A stretch of DNA of 64,000 nt. It comes from Gayadomonas joobiniege G7. GTDB taxonomy: Bacteria; Pseudomonadota; Gammaproteobacteria; Enterobacterales; Alteromonadaceae. The position numbers and the translations under genes were made by a program. Where the stretch lies: the NCBI RefSeq assembly GCF_000300815.1, contig NZ_AMRX01000006.1, positions 186,001-250,000 of the forward strand, in the 5' to 3' direction. A model generated the notes under the pieces. The model made no database searches. It was not told the origin of the DNA and saw nothing but the letters and a program-made list of their open reading frames with translations. Below are positions 44,468-55,564 of this stretch, piece after piece (position 1 is the stretch's first letter; every line of letters starts with the position of its first letter).

Positions 44468-45925
44468 TTAGGTACCATTAAGCCATAAATGACATAAAAT
44501 TGAAGCGATATAACCAAGCGCAATCGCCCAGCTCCATTTTAAGTGGCCAAAAAACGAATAATTGCCTTTTGATTGCCCCATCAAAGCGACCCCAGCTGCC
44601 GAGCCGACAGATAATAAACTACCACCGACACCGGCAGTCATAGTCACCAGTAGCCATTGGTTAATATCCATTGCCGGGTTCATGCTGATAACCGCAAACA
44701 TGACAGGGATGTTATCTACTATCGCTGACATCACACCTGCTGCGATATTGGCATAGGTTGGATCCCAATTTGAATACATGGCCTCAGAAATCAAGGTGAG
44801 ATAACCGATAAAACCTAACCCACCAACGCACATAACCACACCGAAGAAAAACAGCAAGGTATCCCACTCCGCTTGAGCAATTTTGGTAAATACATCAAAA
44901 GGGACCACCTGACCTAAACGACGAAGTTCTTTTTCATCTTTCCGTTTTTCGGCCTCCGAGCGTTTTTTCTCAAGCGATCTGGGTAATGAGCGACGCAAAT
45001 AATAACCAAAGAATTTTAAATAGCCCAAACCTGTCATCATGCCTAATACTGGCGGCATACCAAACCAGCTATGCGCGATAACAGAAGTAATTATGGTTAA
45101 AATAAATAAAGCGACAATGCGTTTTGCACCTCGTTTCATCGTGAATTCTTCACGTACGACCTGACTGGGTTCAGTGCTGATAAATAAACTCATTAAAACG
45201 GCTGGAACGGCAAAGTTAACTACTGAAGGTAAAAACAGAACAAAAAATTCACTAAATTTTACTAAGCCTGCTTGCCACACCATTAAGGTGGTAATGTCAC
45301 CAAACGGACTGAAAGCACCGCCAGCATTTGATGCAACGACTATGTTAATACACGCAATATTGATAAAAACTTTATTGCCTTTGGCCACTTTTAAAACGAT
45401 GGCACACATCAGCATAGCAGTCGTGAGGTTGTTGGCAAAAGAAGAGATTAAAAAGGCCATGATCCCAGTTAACCAAAATAGAGATCGTAAACTCAGGCCT
45501 TTAGATATCATCCAAACACGGATGGCATCAAATACTTTGCGCTCTTCCATCGCGTTAATATAAGTCATGGCAACAAGCAAGAAGAGAAGTAGCTCAGCAT
45601 ATTCTAATAAGTTATGCTCAAATACCTCTTTCGCAAGCTCTGACATACCATGTTGAGTATAAATATACCCAAGCAAAAACCAAATTAAACCGGCTGCAAC
45701 CAAAACAGGTTTAGATTTTCGCATATGTAAATAGTCTTCTGCGATCACTAGACTATAAGCCACAACAAATAAGGCAACTGATAAATAGCCAACATAATGT
45801 TGCGTTAAATCCAATTGATGCTCTGCGGTCGCCGCAAAAACAGAAGGAGATAAGAAGGTTAAAAAAGCGCATAGCCAGAAAAACAATGTTTTAGACCGGC
45901 TGGAGGCGGGTAGGGTTAATGGCAT
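44468..45925 (-). CDS. nhaD: Na+/H+ antiporter NhaD
   Basis: A 485-residue antiporter of the ion-transporter superfamily with about 12-13 TM helices and a signal-like first helix (about 12-32). ISSFANNLTTAMLM (about 160-173) and VASNAGGAFSPFGDITTLMVW (around 198-218) are the NhaD ion-binding hairpins. It exports Na+ at alkaline pH and suits a marine habitat. It is alone in its transcription unit. The 240-bp region shared with the divergent efflux operon carries a palindrome TGCAATTGCA at 46011-46020 of unknown role. Confidence 0.93.
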   Translation of the reverse strand: MPLTLPASSRSKTLFFWLCAFLTFLSPSVFAATAEHQLDLTQHYVGYLSVALFVVAYSLVIAEDYLHMRKSKPVLVAAGLIWFLLGYIYTQHGMSELAKEVFEHNLLEYAELLLFLLVAMTYINAMEERKVFDAIRVWMISKGLSLRSLFWLTGIMAFLISSFANNLTTAMLMCAIVLKVAKGNKVFINIACINIVVASNAGGAFSPFGDITTLMVWQAGLVKFSEFFVLFLPSVVNFAVPAVLMSLFISTEPSQVVREEFTMKRGAKRIVALFILTIITSVIAHSWFGMPPVLGMMTGLGYLKFFGYYLRRSLPRSLEKKRSEAEKRKDEKELRRLGQVVPFDVFTKIAQAEWDTLLFFFGVVMCVGGLGFIGYLTLISEAMYSNWDPTYANIAAGVMSAIVDNIPVMFAVISMNPAMDINQWLLVTMTAGVGGSLLSVGSAAGVALMGQSKGNYSFFGHLKWSWAIALGYIASILCHLWLNGT

Positions 45926-46167
45926 CTTAATTAATACTCCGAGCTTTTTGTGTTGTAAATTGGTCTTACCAAGAGCGGTACTTTAACATAATTGTCATGC
46001 TCGGCAAACGTGCAATTGCAAGAGATTTAGAATAAGTTTGCACCATAATGGGGATTATTGGCGCAAGGTGATTAAATTAAAATTAATCGTAAATTTTTAG
46101 TAAAGGGCCTTAATTTAAAACAGTATTTAATGTTTAATAACCGCTAAACTTGATAACAATTTCCAAT

Positions 46168-47574
46168 ATGCAAAACGTTCAAATTACAACAAAATGGATA
46201 CTGATTTCGTTTCTGTTGGGTGGCTGTCAAACACCGAACCTTGCTAAATTCGAGCAACCAGAGAATTTACCTGAACACTGGTACGCTGAGTTTAAACAAA
46301 ACGAACAAGCTTTAACTGGCGAGAGATTAAAGCTAAAAATGGATTTGCCTATACCATTGTTGAATTTACTCGAGCACGCCCAGCAAAATAACCAAGATAT
46401 AAACCAAGCTCAATTAGATCTTGAAAAAGCCAACGCCCAGCTTAAACGTGCAGGTGCAGCCCTATGGCCCGAATTAGATCTTTCTGCTGGGGCAGGCCGA
46501 AGCGGAAATACGGCTAGCCAGGCAGCGCCTGAAAACAGTTTTTCGCTTGGTTTGACGGCAAGTTACGATATCGACATTTGGGGTAAAATCAGTGACGCGG
46601 AAAAAATTGCCCAGCTGAGCTTAAAACAAAGTGAACTAGCATTGGCTGATGTCAGCTTACACTTGGATGCGCAGATTGCCGATCTCTGGTATCAGAAAGC
46701 CGCGGCACAGGCATTAGTTGATTTGTATCAAAAACGCGTAAGCAATGTGCAAAACAACTTATCTACGATCGAAAACGGTTATCAGACAGGGGTCAGTGCA
46801 GCGGTTGACGTGTATTTAACTCGAAATACGCTTGCCAGTGAACAATCCAGCCTGCTGGCACAGCAGAATCAATTGCAAGACCTGCATCGCCAGTTGAATT
46901 TATTAACGGGTGAATATCCTAACCATGAAGTGGTCGGTGATGCAGTTCTTAAAATGCCAGAGGTGCAGGTGCCCAAAAAAATTCCGGTCGAGTGGGTTAC
47001 CGAAAGACCCGATGTTCAGCAGGCATGGTTAAATATTTTATCAAAGAGTGCTGAGTTAGCGATTGCGCATAAAAATCGGTTTCCAAGCTTTTTTTTATCA
47101 GCGTCAGTGACAGATTCAGAAACAAGGTTAGCAGATTTATTAACCGGTGGTTTTGCTTGGTCAATTGCCGCGTCGATTAGCCAGCCTATTTTTGATGCTG
47201 GCAGTTTAAAAGCAGCTGAATCAATTGCTAAAAGTAGCCTTAAACAAGCCGAATATGCTTATGTAAAAACTGTTTACCAGGCCTGTTTAGAAGTTGAAAA
47301 CCTCTTAGCTGATATTGACACATTAGCGGCCCGATTAGCCTTTGCAAAGCTTTCTTTGCAAAATGCAGAAAATGCCGAAAAACTCTCTTTTAATCAATAT
47401 TTGTCGGGTATTTCAAATTACACTGCGTATTTAGAAGCTCAGCGGCGCTTATATTCGGCTCAAGCATCCTATATTGAGCTCAACCGACAATACATTAGTG
47501 CGTATATTTATCTTATTCAGTCGCTCGGTGGTCAGCAAGGTATCACATCGCCAGAGTTAAGGAGTCCAGCTTGA
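46168..47574 (+). CDS. NodT/OprM-type outer-membrane efflux lipoprotein
   Basis: A 468-residue outer-membrane factor with lipobox LLGGC (Cys20) and the duplicated TolC-like helical hairpins. SYDIDIWGK (about 130) and the GYQTGVSAAVDVYLTR segment are family hallmarks. It forms the exit channel of the RND pump encoded by the next two genes. ATG 46168 is preferred over TTG 46150, which would put six extra residues before the signal. The adaptor gene's TTG overlaps its stop. Confidence 0.9.
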   Translation: MQNVQITTKWILISFLLGGCQTPNLAKFEQPENLPEHWYAEFKQNEQALTGERLKLKMDLPIPLLNLLEHAQQNNQDINQAQLDLEKANAQLKRAGAALWPELDLSAGAGRSGNTASQAAPENSFSLGLTASYDIDIWGKISDAEKIAQLSLKQSELALADVSLHLDAQIADLWYQKAAAQALVDLYQKRVSNVQNNLSTIENGYQTGVSAAVDVYLTRNTLASEQSSLLAQQNQLQDLHRQLNLLTGEYPNHEVVGDAVLKMPEVQVPKKIPVEWVTERPDVQQAWLNILSKSAELAIAHKNRFPSFFLSASVTDSETRLADLLTGGFAWSIAASISQPIFDAGSLKAAESIAKSSLKQAEYAYVKTVYQACLEVENLLADIDTLAARLAFAKLSLQNAENAEKLSFNQYLSGISNYTAYLEAQRRLYSAQASYIELNRQYISAYIYLIQSLGGQQGITSPELRSPA

Positions 47575-48803
47575 ACGTCAATAAAAAACACATAGTTAGC
47601 ATCCTATTAATTGCCATTGTTTGTTTTATTATTTGGTTTATGTTTTTTAACAAACCACAAGCATTTAGAGGAAAACCGCCTCAAGTCGCTCGTATTTCGG
47701 TAGAAGTAGAAACGATTAAGCCAGCTGATTATGTCGTCAAGATAGCCTCGTATGGCCGAATAAATGCACTCCGTCAAAGTGAGTTAAGCGCGCAAGTTTC
47801 TGGTCGTGTTGTTTATGTTGCCGAATCAATGCGCAGCGGTGGATTTTTTGCCGCAAACGAAGTTTTGGTTAAATTAGAAGATACTGATTATAAAGCACAA
47901 TTGCAGGTTGCTTATGCGCAGATGATTGAAGCTGAGCAGGGACTGATTGAAGAAAAAGCATTAGCAGAACAAGCAAAAGGTGACTGGCAACGACTTGGAA
48001 ACAAAGATAAACCCAATGCATTGGTATTGCGGGAGCCTCAGCTAGCAGCGGCCAAAGCACAATATGAATCAGCCAAAGCGAGTTATGAATTGGCAAAAGT
48101 GAATTTGCAACGTACCGAAATTAAAGCACCGTATCAAGGTCGAGTATTGAGTAAAAATGTAGATATAGGGCAATTAGTTAGTAGTAATACTATAGTTGGT
48201 GAGGTCTATGCAACAGACGCACTTGAGATAGAGTTACCAGTTAAGAATAGCGAAATTCCGTTATTAGATTTACCTGAATCTTATATGCAAACTCAGCAGC
48301 AAAATAAGCTGACGGCAACCATCATCTCTAGTCTCTCCGGCAGAGCCGAGCGCTGGCAAGGACATATTGTACGCACTGCTAGTGCGATTGATGAACAAAC
48401 CCGTCAATTGCATTTAATCGCCCGTATTAATGACCCGTTTGGGGAAAAAGCACATGGTCGTTTACCATTAAAAATAGGCCAATATGTAACGGCTGAAATT
48501 AATGGGAAAACCATTAAAGATGCGATCACCATTAGTAACAAAACCATCTATCAGGGCAAATATGTGTATTTGTATAAAGACGGTGTTCTCCAGCGACAAA
48601 ATATCTCGATTTTATGGCAAAACCAAGACACAACTATCGTAGCTGAGGGTTTAAAAGCGGGCGACCAAATTGTTACCACGCCTTTAGGTCAGGTGATCAG
48701 CGGCACGCCAGTTAAAATTAAAGGAGAGTCAGCTGAAGAAAAACACCCGCGGGGTCAAAAAAAGCCTCTGGCGAACGCTGACAAACAGGGTGGTGCGGCA
48801 TGA
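47571..48803 (+). CDS. RND efflux periplasmic adaptor (membrane fusion protein)
   Basis: A 410-residue HlyD/MFP-family adaptor anchored by one N-terminal TM helix (about 8-25). Biotinyl-lipoyl halves (about 60-95 and 165-195; IKAPYQGRVLSKNVDIGQLV), an alpha-hairpin between them (about 96-160), then beta-barrel and membrane-proximal domains. Translation starts at TTG: AAGGAG lies six bases before it and it overlaps the previous stop (TTGA), so the rare start is well supported. The C-terminal tail is basic. Confidence 0.92.
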   Translation: MNVNKKHIVSILLIAIVCFIIWFMFFNKPQAFRGKPPQVARISVEVETIKPADYVVKIASYGRINALRQSELSAQVSGRVVYVAESMRSGGFFAANEVLVKLEDTDYKAQLQVAYAQMIEAEQGLIEEKALAEQAKGDWQRLGNKDKPNALVLREPQLAAAKAQYESAKASYELAKVNLQRTEIKAPYQGRVLSKNVDIGQLVSSNTIVGEVYATDALEIELPVKNSEIPLLDLPESYMQTQQQNKLTATIISSLSGRAERWQGHIVRTASAIDEQTRQLHLIARINDPFGEKAHGRLPLKIGQYVTAEINGKTIKDAITISNKTIYQGKYVYLYKDGVLQRQNISILWQNQDTTIVAEGLKAGDQIVTTPLGQVISGTPVKIKGESAEEKHPRGQKKPLANADKQGGAA

Positions 48804-51800
48804 TAGCTTGGTTTACGCGCAATCACGTAGCTGCCAACTTATTATTAATTACCATAGTCGCAGCGGGTATTTTTAGCATCTCAAGTCGCATCCCGCTTGA
48901 GATATTCCCAAGCTTTGAAACCGACATGATAGATGTGAGTGTGACACTGCGTGGCTCAACCCCAGAAGATGCTGAATTATCGGTTGCCAGTCGGGTAGAA
49001 GAGGCACTATTTGACCTGGAAGGAGTGCGTCATATTTATAGCCGCTCAAGTGAAGGGGGCTCAACTATCCAAGTCGAAGTAGAGCCGGGGTATGAGCCTC
49101 GCGAGTTATTAAATGATGTTAAAAGTCGGGTGGATTCTATTAATACCTTTCCAGGGGAAGCAGAACGGCCGATTATTGCACTACAAATTCGTAAACGTAA
49201 TGTCATAGATGTCACCATTTCGGGTGATGTGAGTGAAACTGAAATTCGTCAACAAGCTGAAAAAGTTCGAGACGATTTATTACGCATCGACGGTGTGACT
49301 CAGGTTGAAGTGTCAGGTGTGAGGGACTATGAAATTGCAATTGAAGTGTCGCAGGATAAGTTACGTGAATTCGATCTGAGTTTAGAACAAGTCGCCAGCG
49401 CAATTCAAAATAGTTCTTTAGATTTATCAGCTGGTAATGTTCGCACCGAAGGTGGAGACGTATTGATACGCTCAAAAGGCCAAGCTTATCGACAAGACGA
49501 GTTTGAACAGATCGTGCTTAAAACCAGCGAATCCGGAAGTATTCTAACTCTGGGGGATATTGCTAATGTTAACGACGGATTTGAAGAAACAGCGCTTAGA
49601 TCAAGATTTGACGGTGAATTAGCCGCTTTTATCCGAGTCTACCGAGTGGGTACACAGAGCGCGATTGAAGTTGCAAATTTGGTTAAAAACTATATTGAAC
49701 AAGAGCAACAAAAATTACCGTCAGGTATACAGCTAAGTTATTGGGATGATGACTCAGAAATTGTTCGTAAACGTATTTCTACATTAGTTAGCAATGCAAT
49801 CCAAGGCAGTATTCTGGTCCTTATCTTGTTAGGTCTATTTTTACGTCCATCCGTTGCATTTTGGGTATTTATTGGCGTTCCGGTTAGTTTTTTAGGTGCT
49901 TTTGCTTTAATGCCTTTTTTAGGGGTGACGATTAATATCATCAGTTTGTTTGGTTTTATTGTGGTGCTTGGTATCGTGGTAGATGATGCGATAGTGACAG
50001 GGGAAAATGTGTATCGGCATCTGCAAACCTCTGAAACCGGCTTACAAGCTGCCATCAATGGGACCAAAGAGGTGGCAACGCCCGTGACATTTGGCGTGCT
50101 GACGACAGTTGCGGCTTTTGTACCACTATTGTTTATTGGCGGTCAACGAGGTCAGCTTTTTGCGCAAATTCCTGCGGTTGTGATCCCTGTTTTATTATTT
50201 TCATTGATTGAATCTAAGTTCGTATTGCCGGCTCATTTAAAATACTTAAAAGCAAAGGGGCAGCACCAAAATGCCGGTGGTTTCGCTCGTTTCCAGCAAA
50301 GGTTTGCTGACGGGTTTGAAGGCGCGATATTAAAATATTATCAACCATTTTTGGAAAAATGTTTGCGCAATAAACTCAATACCTTGTTGTTGTTTATTGG
50401 TGGAGTTTCTATCATAGTCGCTTCTTTGATGACGGGCTACAGCAAATTTATCTTTTTTCCGCGCGTACCCAGCGAAACCGTAACAGTTGAATTAACCATG
50501 CCCAATGGTACGCCGTTTGAAGTCACAGATAGCCATATAAAAACCATTACTGACAAAGCCATCGAGTTGCAGCAAAAACACCAGGATCCAGAAACAGGTG
50601 AAAGCATTATTTTGCACATTTTGTCTCAATCTGGTGGCCGTGGTGGCAACTCAGCGTGGGGGCGGGTAAGGTTTGAGATCACACCACCGGAAAGCCGCGC
50701 GACCGACGTTAATGGTTTAGATTTATCAAAAGAGTGGCGGCAAATGATCGGTGAGATCCCAGGTGCTGAAGAGCTTACGTTTAGAGCCGAAATAGGCCGT
50801 GCCGGTGATCCGGTTGATGTGCAACTCTCGGGCAATGATTTTCAGCAGCTAAATCAAGTGGCCGAAAAGGTAAAACAAAGGCTGGCGACTTATCCTGAAA
50901 TATTTGATATTCGTGACTCTTTGGCAGATGGTAAAGACGAGATTCAAATTGAGTTGAAACCACAAGCGCATTTGCTGGGTATTAGCCGCCAGCAGGTGAT
51001 TAGCCAAGTTAGGCAAGCCTTTTTTGGTGTACAAGCACAGAGGATCCAGCGTGGCCGCGACGACGTTCGAGTCATGGTGCGCTTTCCGCGAGATGAACGT
51101 GACTCTATTGACCACCTCAGCAATATGTTGATCACCACGAGCAGTGGAAAGTCAGTTCCATTGAGTCAAATTGTTGAGTTTAGATCAGGTAAAAGTCCGA
51201 CTTCCATTTACCGCATTGATGGAAACAGAGTGATAAGCGTCTTAGCTGATGTTGATAAAAATAATGCCAATATGACAGTGATAAATGCCGACTTACGCGA
51301 CTATTTAAGCGAATTAACGGCTCAGTATCCTGGCGTTAACTATGAACTCGAAGGGGAAGCTCGTGAACAAGAGGAGTCATTCGGCTCTATGGCATGGGGT
51401 GTGCTTGGGGTGTTTTTTGCTATTTACGCTTTGCTTGCCATTCCATTAGCTTCGTATTCGATTCCGTTAGTGGTGATGTCTGTGATCCCTTTTGGCGCGA
51501 TTGGTGCTGTGGTTGGCCATTGGATTATGGCAATGCCGCTGACCCAAATGAGCATCATGGGGGGATTGGCACTATTGGGGGTCGTCGTGAACGACTCGTT
51601 GGTTTTAACCGACTACATTGGTAAAAAACGCCAACAAGGTATGGCGGTTTATCAAGCCGTGGTGACTGCTGGCGCAGCACGTTTTAGACCGGTTATATTG
51701 ACCTCGTTGACGACTTTTATTGGGTTAATGCCGCTCTTGTTTGAAAAGTCTACTCAAGCGCAATTTTTAATACCTATGGCCGTATCACTTGGATTTGGGA

Positions 51801-51886
51801 TTATTTTTGCAACTTTTGTCACCCTGTTGTTAGTGCCTGTCAATTATATGATGGCCTATCAGGTAAAACATTGGTGGTCAAAATAA
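48800..51886 (+). CDS. RND efflux pump, HAE1-like inner-membrane permease
   Basis: A 1028-residue trimeric proton-driven pump of the AcrB/MexB superfamily with 12 TM helices and two large porter/docking domains. TM4 carries VVLGIVVDDAIVTGENV (about 390-407) with the paired Asp of the proton relay; the C-terminal half repeats the fold. It belongs to the branch with very short loops typical of environmental gammaproteobacteria, whose substrates are mostly unknown. It overlaps the adaptor by 4 bp; the three genes encode a complete tripartite pump. No local regulator gene is present. Confidence 0.93.
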   Translation: MIAWFTRNHVAANLLLITIVAAGIFSISSRIPLEIFPSFETDMIDVSVTLRGSTPEDAELSVASRVEEALFDLEGVRHIYSRSSEGGSTIQVEVEPGYEPRELLNDVKSRVDSINTFPGEAERPIIALQIRKRNVIDVTISGDVSETEIRQQAEKVRDDLLRIDGVTQVEVSGVRDYEIAIEVSQDKLREFDLSLEQVASAIQNSSLDLSAGNVRTEGGDVLIRSKGQAYRQDEFEQIVLKTSESGSILTLGDIANVNDGFEETALRSRFDGELAAFIRVYRVGTQSAIEVANLVKNYIEQEQQKLPSGIQLSYWDDDSEIVRKRISTLVSNAIQGSILVLILLGLFLRPSVAFWVFIGVPVSFLGAFALMPFLGVTINIISLFGFIVVLGIVVDDAIVTGENVYRHLQTSETGLQAAINGTKEVATPVTFGVLTTVAAFVPLLFIGGQRGQLFAQIPAVVIPVLLFSLIESKFVLPAHLKYLKAKGQHQNAGGFARFQQRFADGFEGAILKYYQPFLEKCLRNKLNTLLLFIGGVSIIVASLMTGYSKFIFFPRVPSETVTVELTMPNGTPFEVTDSHIKTITDKAIELQQKHQDPETGESIILHILSQSGGRGGNSAWGRVRFEITPPESRATDVNGLDLSKEWRQMIGEIPGAEELTFRAEIGRAGDPVDVQLSGNDFQQLNQVAEKVKQRLATYPEIFDIRDSLADGKDEIQIELKPQAHLLGISRQQVISQVRQAFFGVQAQRIQRGRDDVRVMVRFPRDERDSIDHLSNMLITTSSGKSVPLSQIVEFRSGKSPTSIYRIDGNRVISVLADVDKNNANMTVINADLRDYLSELTAQYPGVNYELEGEAREQEESFGSMAWGVLGVFFAIYALLAIPLASYSIPLVVMSVIPFGAIGAVVGHWIMAMPLTQMSIMGGLALLGVVVNDSLVLTDYIGKKRQQGMAVYQAVVTAGAARFRPVILTSLTTFIGLMPLLFEKSTQAQFLIPMAVSLGFGIIFATFVTLLLVPVNYMMAYQVKHWWSK

Positions 51887-51899
51887 CCTTAGAATTTGC

Positions 51900-51936
51900 A
51901 TGCCGTTTGATGCACTTTAGCTGTGGCAAACGGTAT
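51900..51936. terminator. Hairpin between the RND operon and the GGDEF-EAL gene
   Basis: ATGCCGTTTG (51900-51909) pairs with CAAACGGTAT (51927-51936) including one G-T pair. It lies between convergent genes; T-runs are poor, so it is a probable but not canonical terminator. Confidence 0.55.
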
Positions 51937-51945
51937 GTATTCAAC

Positions 51946-53664
51946 TTATGCACTCGATAATGGTACTACTGTATCTCGCCGCTCAAGACGGTTAATAGTT
52001 TTAATAATCTGGTCGGCTGACACCGCTGGTGAGTAATAATAACCTTGTAAATAATCACAGCCTGAGTTAAATAAAAACTCACTTTGACTGGCGTTTTCAA
52101 CGCCTTCTGCAACGACTTGCATGTTTAAACTATGAGCGAGTTGAATAATGGCTTGCGTGATTTTTTGATCGTTTTCATTATTAAATAGATTGTTAATGAA
52201 AAACTTATCAATTTTTAAAGTATCGGCACGAATCTGAGTTAAATAACTCATGGAAGAATACCCAGTGCCAAAGTCATCAAGTGCAATCTTGCAACCCATT
52301 TTTCGGATTTCATCAACGGCTCTTCGAGCTTCTCTAAAATTGTGCATATATGCCGATTCGGTAATTTCAAATTCAATCAGATTCAGGTCAAGATCTGATG
52401 ATTTAAATAGGTGTCTAATTGCTCTTAAAGTGGACTCGCTGAAGATATCTAATGTGGATAAATTAAATGCAAACTGCAGTTTACGCCAATAGGATTTTTG
52501 AATGTACTCAATATCAGAAATCCCGCGTTTGATAACCCACTTGGTTAATTGATTAATTTTGCCTAATTGCTCGGCAATTGGAATAAATTCAGCCGGGGAA
52601 ACATCACCAAGTTGGGGTGAATACCAACGTAATAAAGCTTCAAAACCAATTACAGTGCCACCTTTATCCAATTTAGGTTGGTAAAGCAAATTGAGTTCAT
52701 TGGCTTGAATGGCCTGTTCAAATGAGCTGGCGATGGTTAAACGGCGTTTTTGCATAACATCCATTTCTTGCACGTATTCAATGTACTGATTGCGCCCTTT
52801 AATTTTGGCGCGATATAAAGCGATATCGGCTTGTGTGATCAAATCTTCTTCGTTGGTGGTGATCTCAGAGTGATAGGCAACACCAATACTGGCGCTGAGT
52901 TGAACCGGCCAATTTTTGATTTTTATCGGAAATGATAACGCTTTAAATATTTGCCGACATAGCGCCGGTGCTTTTATTTTATGGTAAGTTTCGGGTATCA
53001 CGATGGCGAACTCATCACCACCGATACGAGCAATAATTTGGTCTTTGGTTAACAGGGACGCTAATCGGCGGCTCACTTCAATAATAAGGTCATTGCCGAG
53101 CTCGTGACCAACAGCATCGTTGACAATTTTAAAGTTATCCATGTCTAACATTAAAACGGCAATATTGGCGTATTTAAGACCCACGGCTTGACGTTGGCTG
53201 TTGACAATCTCGCTAAATTTTAACCGGTTGGGCAGGCCTGTTAAGCGGTCAAAGTTGGCGATCCTCTCTAGCGAGTTCTGATTGTCTATTAATTGCTGCG
53301 TATAGCGTTGGTTGTTTTCTTCTTGTTTTTTTATCGTATTACGCAAATTTTGCATATTGGCTGCAAGCTGACTGATTTCGTCTTTAACGATAACGACTTG
53401 GTTTTTGTTGCTTGGTTCGGCTTGGTTTAAATCATGCGCGGTGTCAGCGAGCACTCGCAGGCGTTTAAATATAAAATATTGAGCACAGTAGCCACAAGCA
53501 GCAAAAAGAATAAATAACCAGAACAGAGGTTCTGCTTTTTGCTCCCACAGCTCATTTAAAGACTGATAGTGATCAGAAAACAAAACCGCTGTTGTTGCTA
53601 TGCTGGCAAAGCAGACAAGACAGGTTATAATGATGAGCTTTGCTCTGATACTTATGAAAAACAT
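51946..53664 (-). CDS. Membrane-bound GGDEF-EAL cyclic di-GMP protein
   Basis: A 572-residue protein with two TM helices (about 9-28 and 46-66), a HAMP-like linker and coiled coil (about 67-135), a GGDEF domain (about 136-296; intact GGDEF at 215-219) and an EAL domain (about 315-560; intact EAL at 342-344 and DDFGTGYSS). Both active sites look complete, so it could make or break c-di-GMP. No RxxD inhibitory site precedes GGDEF (LTKD is there instead). The short periplasmic loop (about 29-45) has no recognisable sensor domain. Confidence 0.9.
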   Translation of the reverse strand: MFFISIRAKLIIITCLVCFASIATTAVLFSDHYQSLNELWEQKAEPLFWLFILFAACGYCAQYFIFKRLRVLADTAHDLNQAEPSNKNQVVIVKDEISQLAANMQNLRNTIKKQEENNQRYTQQLIDNQNSLERIANFDRLTGLPNRLKFSEIVNSQRQAVGLKYANIAVLMLDMDNFKIVNDAVGHELGNDLIIEVSRRLASLLTKDQIIARIGGDEFAIVIPETYHKIKAPALCRQIFKALSFPIKIKNWPVQLSASIGVAYHSEITTNEEDLITQADIALYRAKIKGRNQYIEYVQEMDVMQKRRLTIASSFEQAIQANELNLLYQPKLDKGGTVIGFEALLRWYSPQLGDVSPAEFIPIAEQLGKINQLTKWVIKRGISDIEYIQKSYWRKLQFAFNLSTLDIFSESTLRAIRHLFKSSDLDLNLIEFEITESAYMHNFREARRAVDEIRKMGCKIALDDFGTGYSSMSYLTQIRADTLKIDKFFINNLFNNENDQKITQAIIQLAHSLNMQVVAEGVENASQSEFLFNSGCDYLQGYYYSPAVSADQIIKTINRLERRDTVVPLSSA

Positions 53665-53822
53665 GGTATTTATTGAATGCCTAACTCATAAGGGTTAGAG
53701 AGATAAGTTAACTATGCGCAAAACAGCAGGGTTAATCAACCATAAAACGCAATTTTATTACTTTGTAAAAAAATTACGGTACAATGACGCAAAAACATTA
53801 CCTTGAGAGGAATTCTTAAAAT

Positions 53823-55490
53823 ATGGCCGACTCAACTGCTCGACCGAGCAATTTTATTCGCACCATTATCGATCAAGACTTGGCCGCCGGTAAACACCAA
53901 CAGGTGCAAACCCGTTTTCCACCTGAGCCTAATGGATATTTACATATCGGCCATGCCAAATCTATTTGTTTAAATTTTGGTTTAGCTGATGACTATCAGG
54001 GGCATTGTAATCTGAGGTTTGATGATACCAATCCAGAAAAAGAAAATTTGGATTATGTTCGTGCGATCGAGAATGACGTGAAATGGTTGGGTTTTGAATG
54101 GCAAGGTGAACCCTGTTATTCGTCTAATTATTTTGATCAATTGCATGCCTATGCAGTAGAGCTGATTGAAGCGGGTAAGGCTTATGTGTGTTTTTTAAAT
54201 AATGAAGAAATGCGGGCTTATCGTGGAACATTAACCGAGCCTGGCAAAAATAGCCCTTATCGCGATACCCCGATTGCTGAAAACTTGGCTTTGTTTGAAA
54301 AGATGCGCCTCGGCGAGTTTAAAGAGGGTGAATGTTCTCTGCGAGCTAAAATTGATATGAGCTCACCATTCATGTGTATGCGAGATCCGGTGTTATACCG
54401 TATCAAGTTTGCCGATCACCATCAAACGGGTGACAAATGGTGCATCTATCCTATGTATGATTTTACTCATTGCATCTCGGATGCGATCGAAAACGTTACC
54501 CACTCATTATGTACTCTTGAGTTCCAGGATAACCGCCGATTGTACGACTGGGTACTAGATAACATTTCAATTACCAGCCGACCTCATCAATATGAGTTTT
54601 CACGTTTAAATTTAGAGTACACAGTACTCAGCAAGCGTAAATTGATTGCTCTGGTAGAAAACAATCATGTTGATGGTTGGGACGATCCTCGCATGCCGAC
54701 CATTGCTGGTTTACGCCGTCGTGGATACACGCCTGCATCCATCCGAGAATTTTGTCAGCGGATAGGGGTGACTAAAATGGACAATATGGTCGAAATGGCC
54801 ATGTTAGAAGCTTGCATCCGAGATGATTTAAATGAAAACGCACCGCGAGCAATGGCAGTGCTGGATCCAATAAAGTTGGTTATCGAAAACTACCCAAGCG
54901 ATCAAAGTGAAACGCTAAAAGTGGTAAATCATCCCCAAAATGAAGCTTTTGGCACTCGAGAAGTCACTTTTTCTAAAGAGTTGTATATTGAACGAGAAGA
55001 CTTTCGCGAATCAGCCAATAAAAAGTTTAAACGTTTAGTATTAGATAAAGAAGTCCGTTTACGCGGTGCTTATGTGGTTAAAGCTTTACGCTGTGAAAAA
55101 GACGCAGATGGCAATGTGACCACAGTCTATTGTCAATACGATGCTGATACTTTAGGTAAAAATCCGGCTGACGGACGTTCAGTTAAAGGGGTTATTCATT
55201 GGGTCGATGCTAAGACAGCAAAACCGGCTGAAGTCCGACTATATGACCGCCTATTTAAGGTGCCAAATCCAGCGGCGGAAGAGGATTTTTCGGCAGCCTT
55301 AAACGAAAATAGCTTGCAGATACTCAACAATTGTTTTGTTGAAGCGTCATTAGCGCACGCAGAGACTGATAAACCTGTCCAGTTTGAGCGCACTGGCTAT
55401 TTTGTCCGTGACATCAAACCCAGTGATAAGCTGGTTTTTAATCGAACTGTGACACTTAGAGACAGTTGGGCGAAAGTAGAAAATAAATAA
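53823..55490 (+). CDS. glnS: Glutaminyl-tRNA synthetase
   Basis: A 555-residue class I synthetase, E. coli-like in length. [15 protein letters not shown] (about 33-47) holds the HIGH motif, VLSKRKL (about 266) is the KMSKS variant of GlnRS, and the C-terminal anticodon-binding beta-barrels occupy about 340-550. It charges tRNA-Gln directly. GAGAGGA about ten bases upstream is the ribosome site. A -10-like TACAAT lies about 40 bases before the start. Confidence 0.97.
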   Translation: MADSTARPSNFIRTIIDQDLAAGKHQQVQTRFPPEPNGYLHIGHAKSICLNFGLADDYQGHCNLRFDDTNPEKENLDYVRAIENDVKWLGFEWQGEPCYSSNYFDQLHAYAVELIEAGKAYVCFLNNEEMRAYRGTLTEPGKNSPYRDTPIAENLALFEKMRLGEFKEGECSLRAKIDMSSPFMCMRDPVLYRIKFADHHQTGDKWCIYPMYDFTHCISDAIENVTHSLCTLEFQDNRRLYDWVLDNISITSRPHQYEFSRLNLEYTVLSKRKLIALVENNHVDGWDDPRMPTIAGLRRRGYTPASIREFCQRIGVTKMDNMVEMAMLEACIRDDLNENAPRAMAVLDPIKLVIENYPSDQSETLKVVNHPQNEAFGTREVTFSKELYIEREDFRESANKKFKRLVLDKEVRLRGAYVVKALRCEKDADGNVTTVYCQYDADTLGKNPADGRSVKGVIHWVDAKTAKPAEVRLYDRLFKVPNPAAEEDFSAALNENSLQILNNCFVEASLAHAETDKPVQFERTGYFVRDIKPSDKLVFNRTVTLRDSWAKVENK

Positions 55491-55518
55491 ATTTTATTTT
55501 AAATGCGGCCAAAAGCCA

Positions 55519-55561
55519 ATTTACCTCGTACTATTAATTAAATCCCTAGTGCGAGGTAAAT
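55519..55561 (+). repeat. 10-bp inverted repeat covering the yaeQ ribosome site
   Basis: ATTTACCTCG (55519-55528) and CGAGGTAAAT (55552-55561), perfect, with a 23-nt loop. The right arm contains the Shine-Dalgarno GAGG (55553-55556) nine bases before the yaeQ ATG, so the folded mRNA would hide it. No T-run for termination of glnS. Confidence 0.65.
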
Positions 55562-55564
55562 ATT

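Noticed and set aside
44457-44479. TTGATCT element next to the terminator at 44416
   Set aside because: No CGT element follows at 16 nt, and it lies between two convergent genes.
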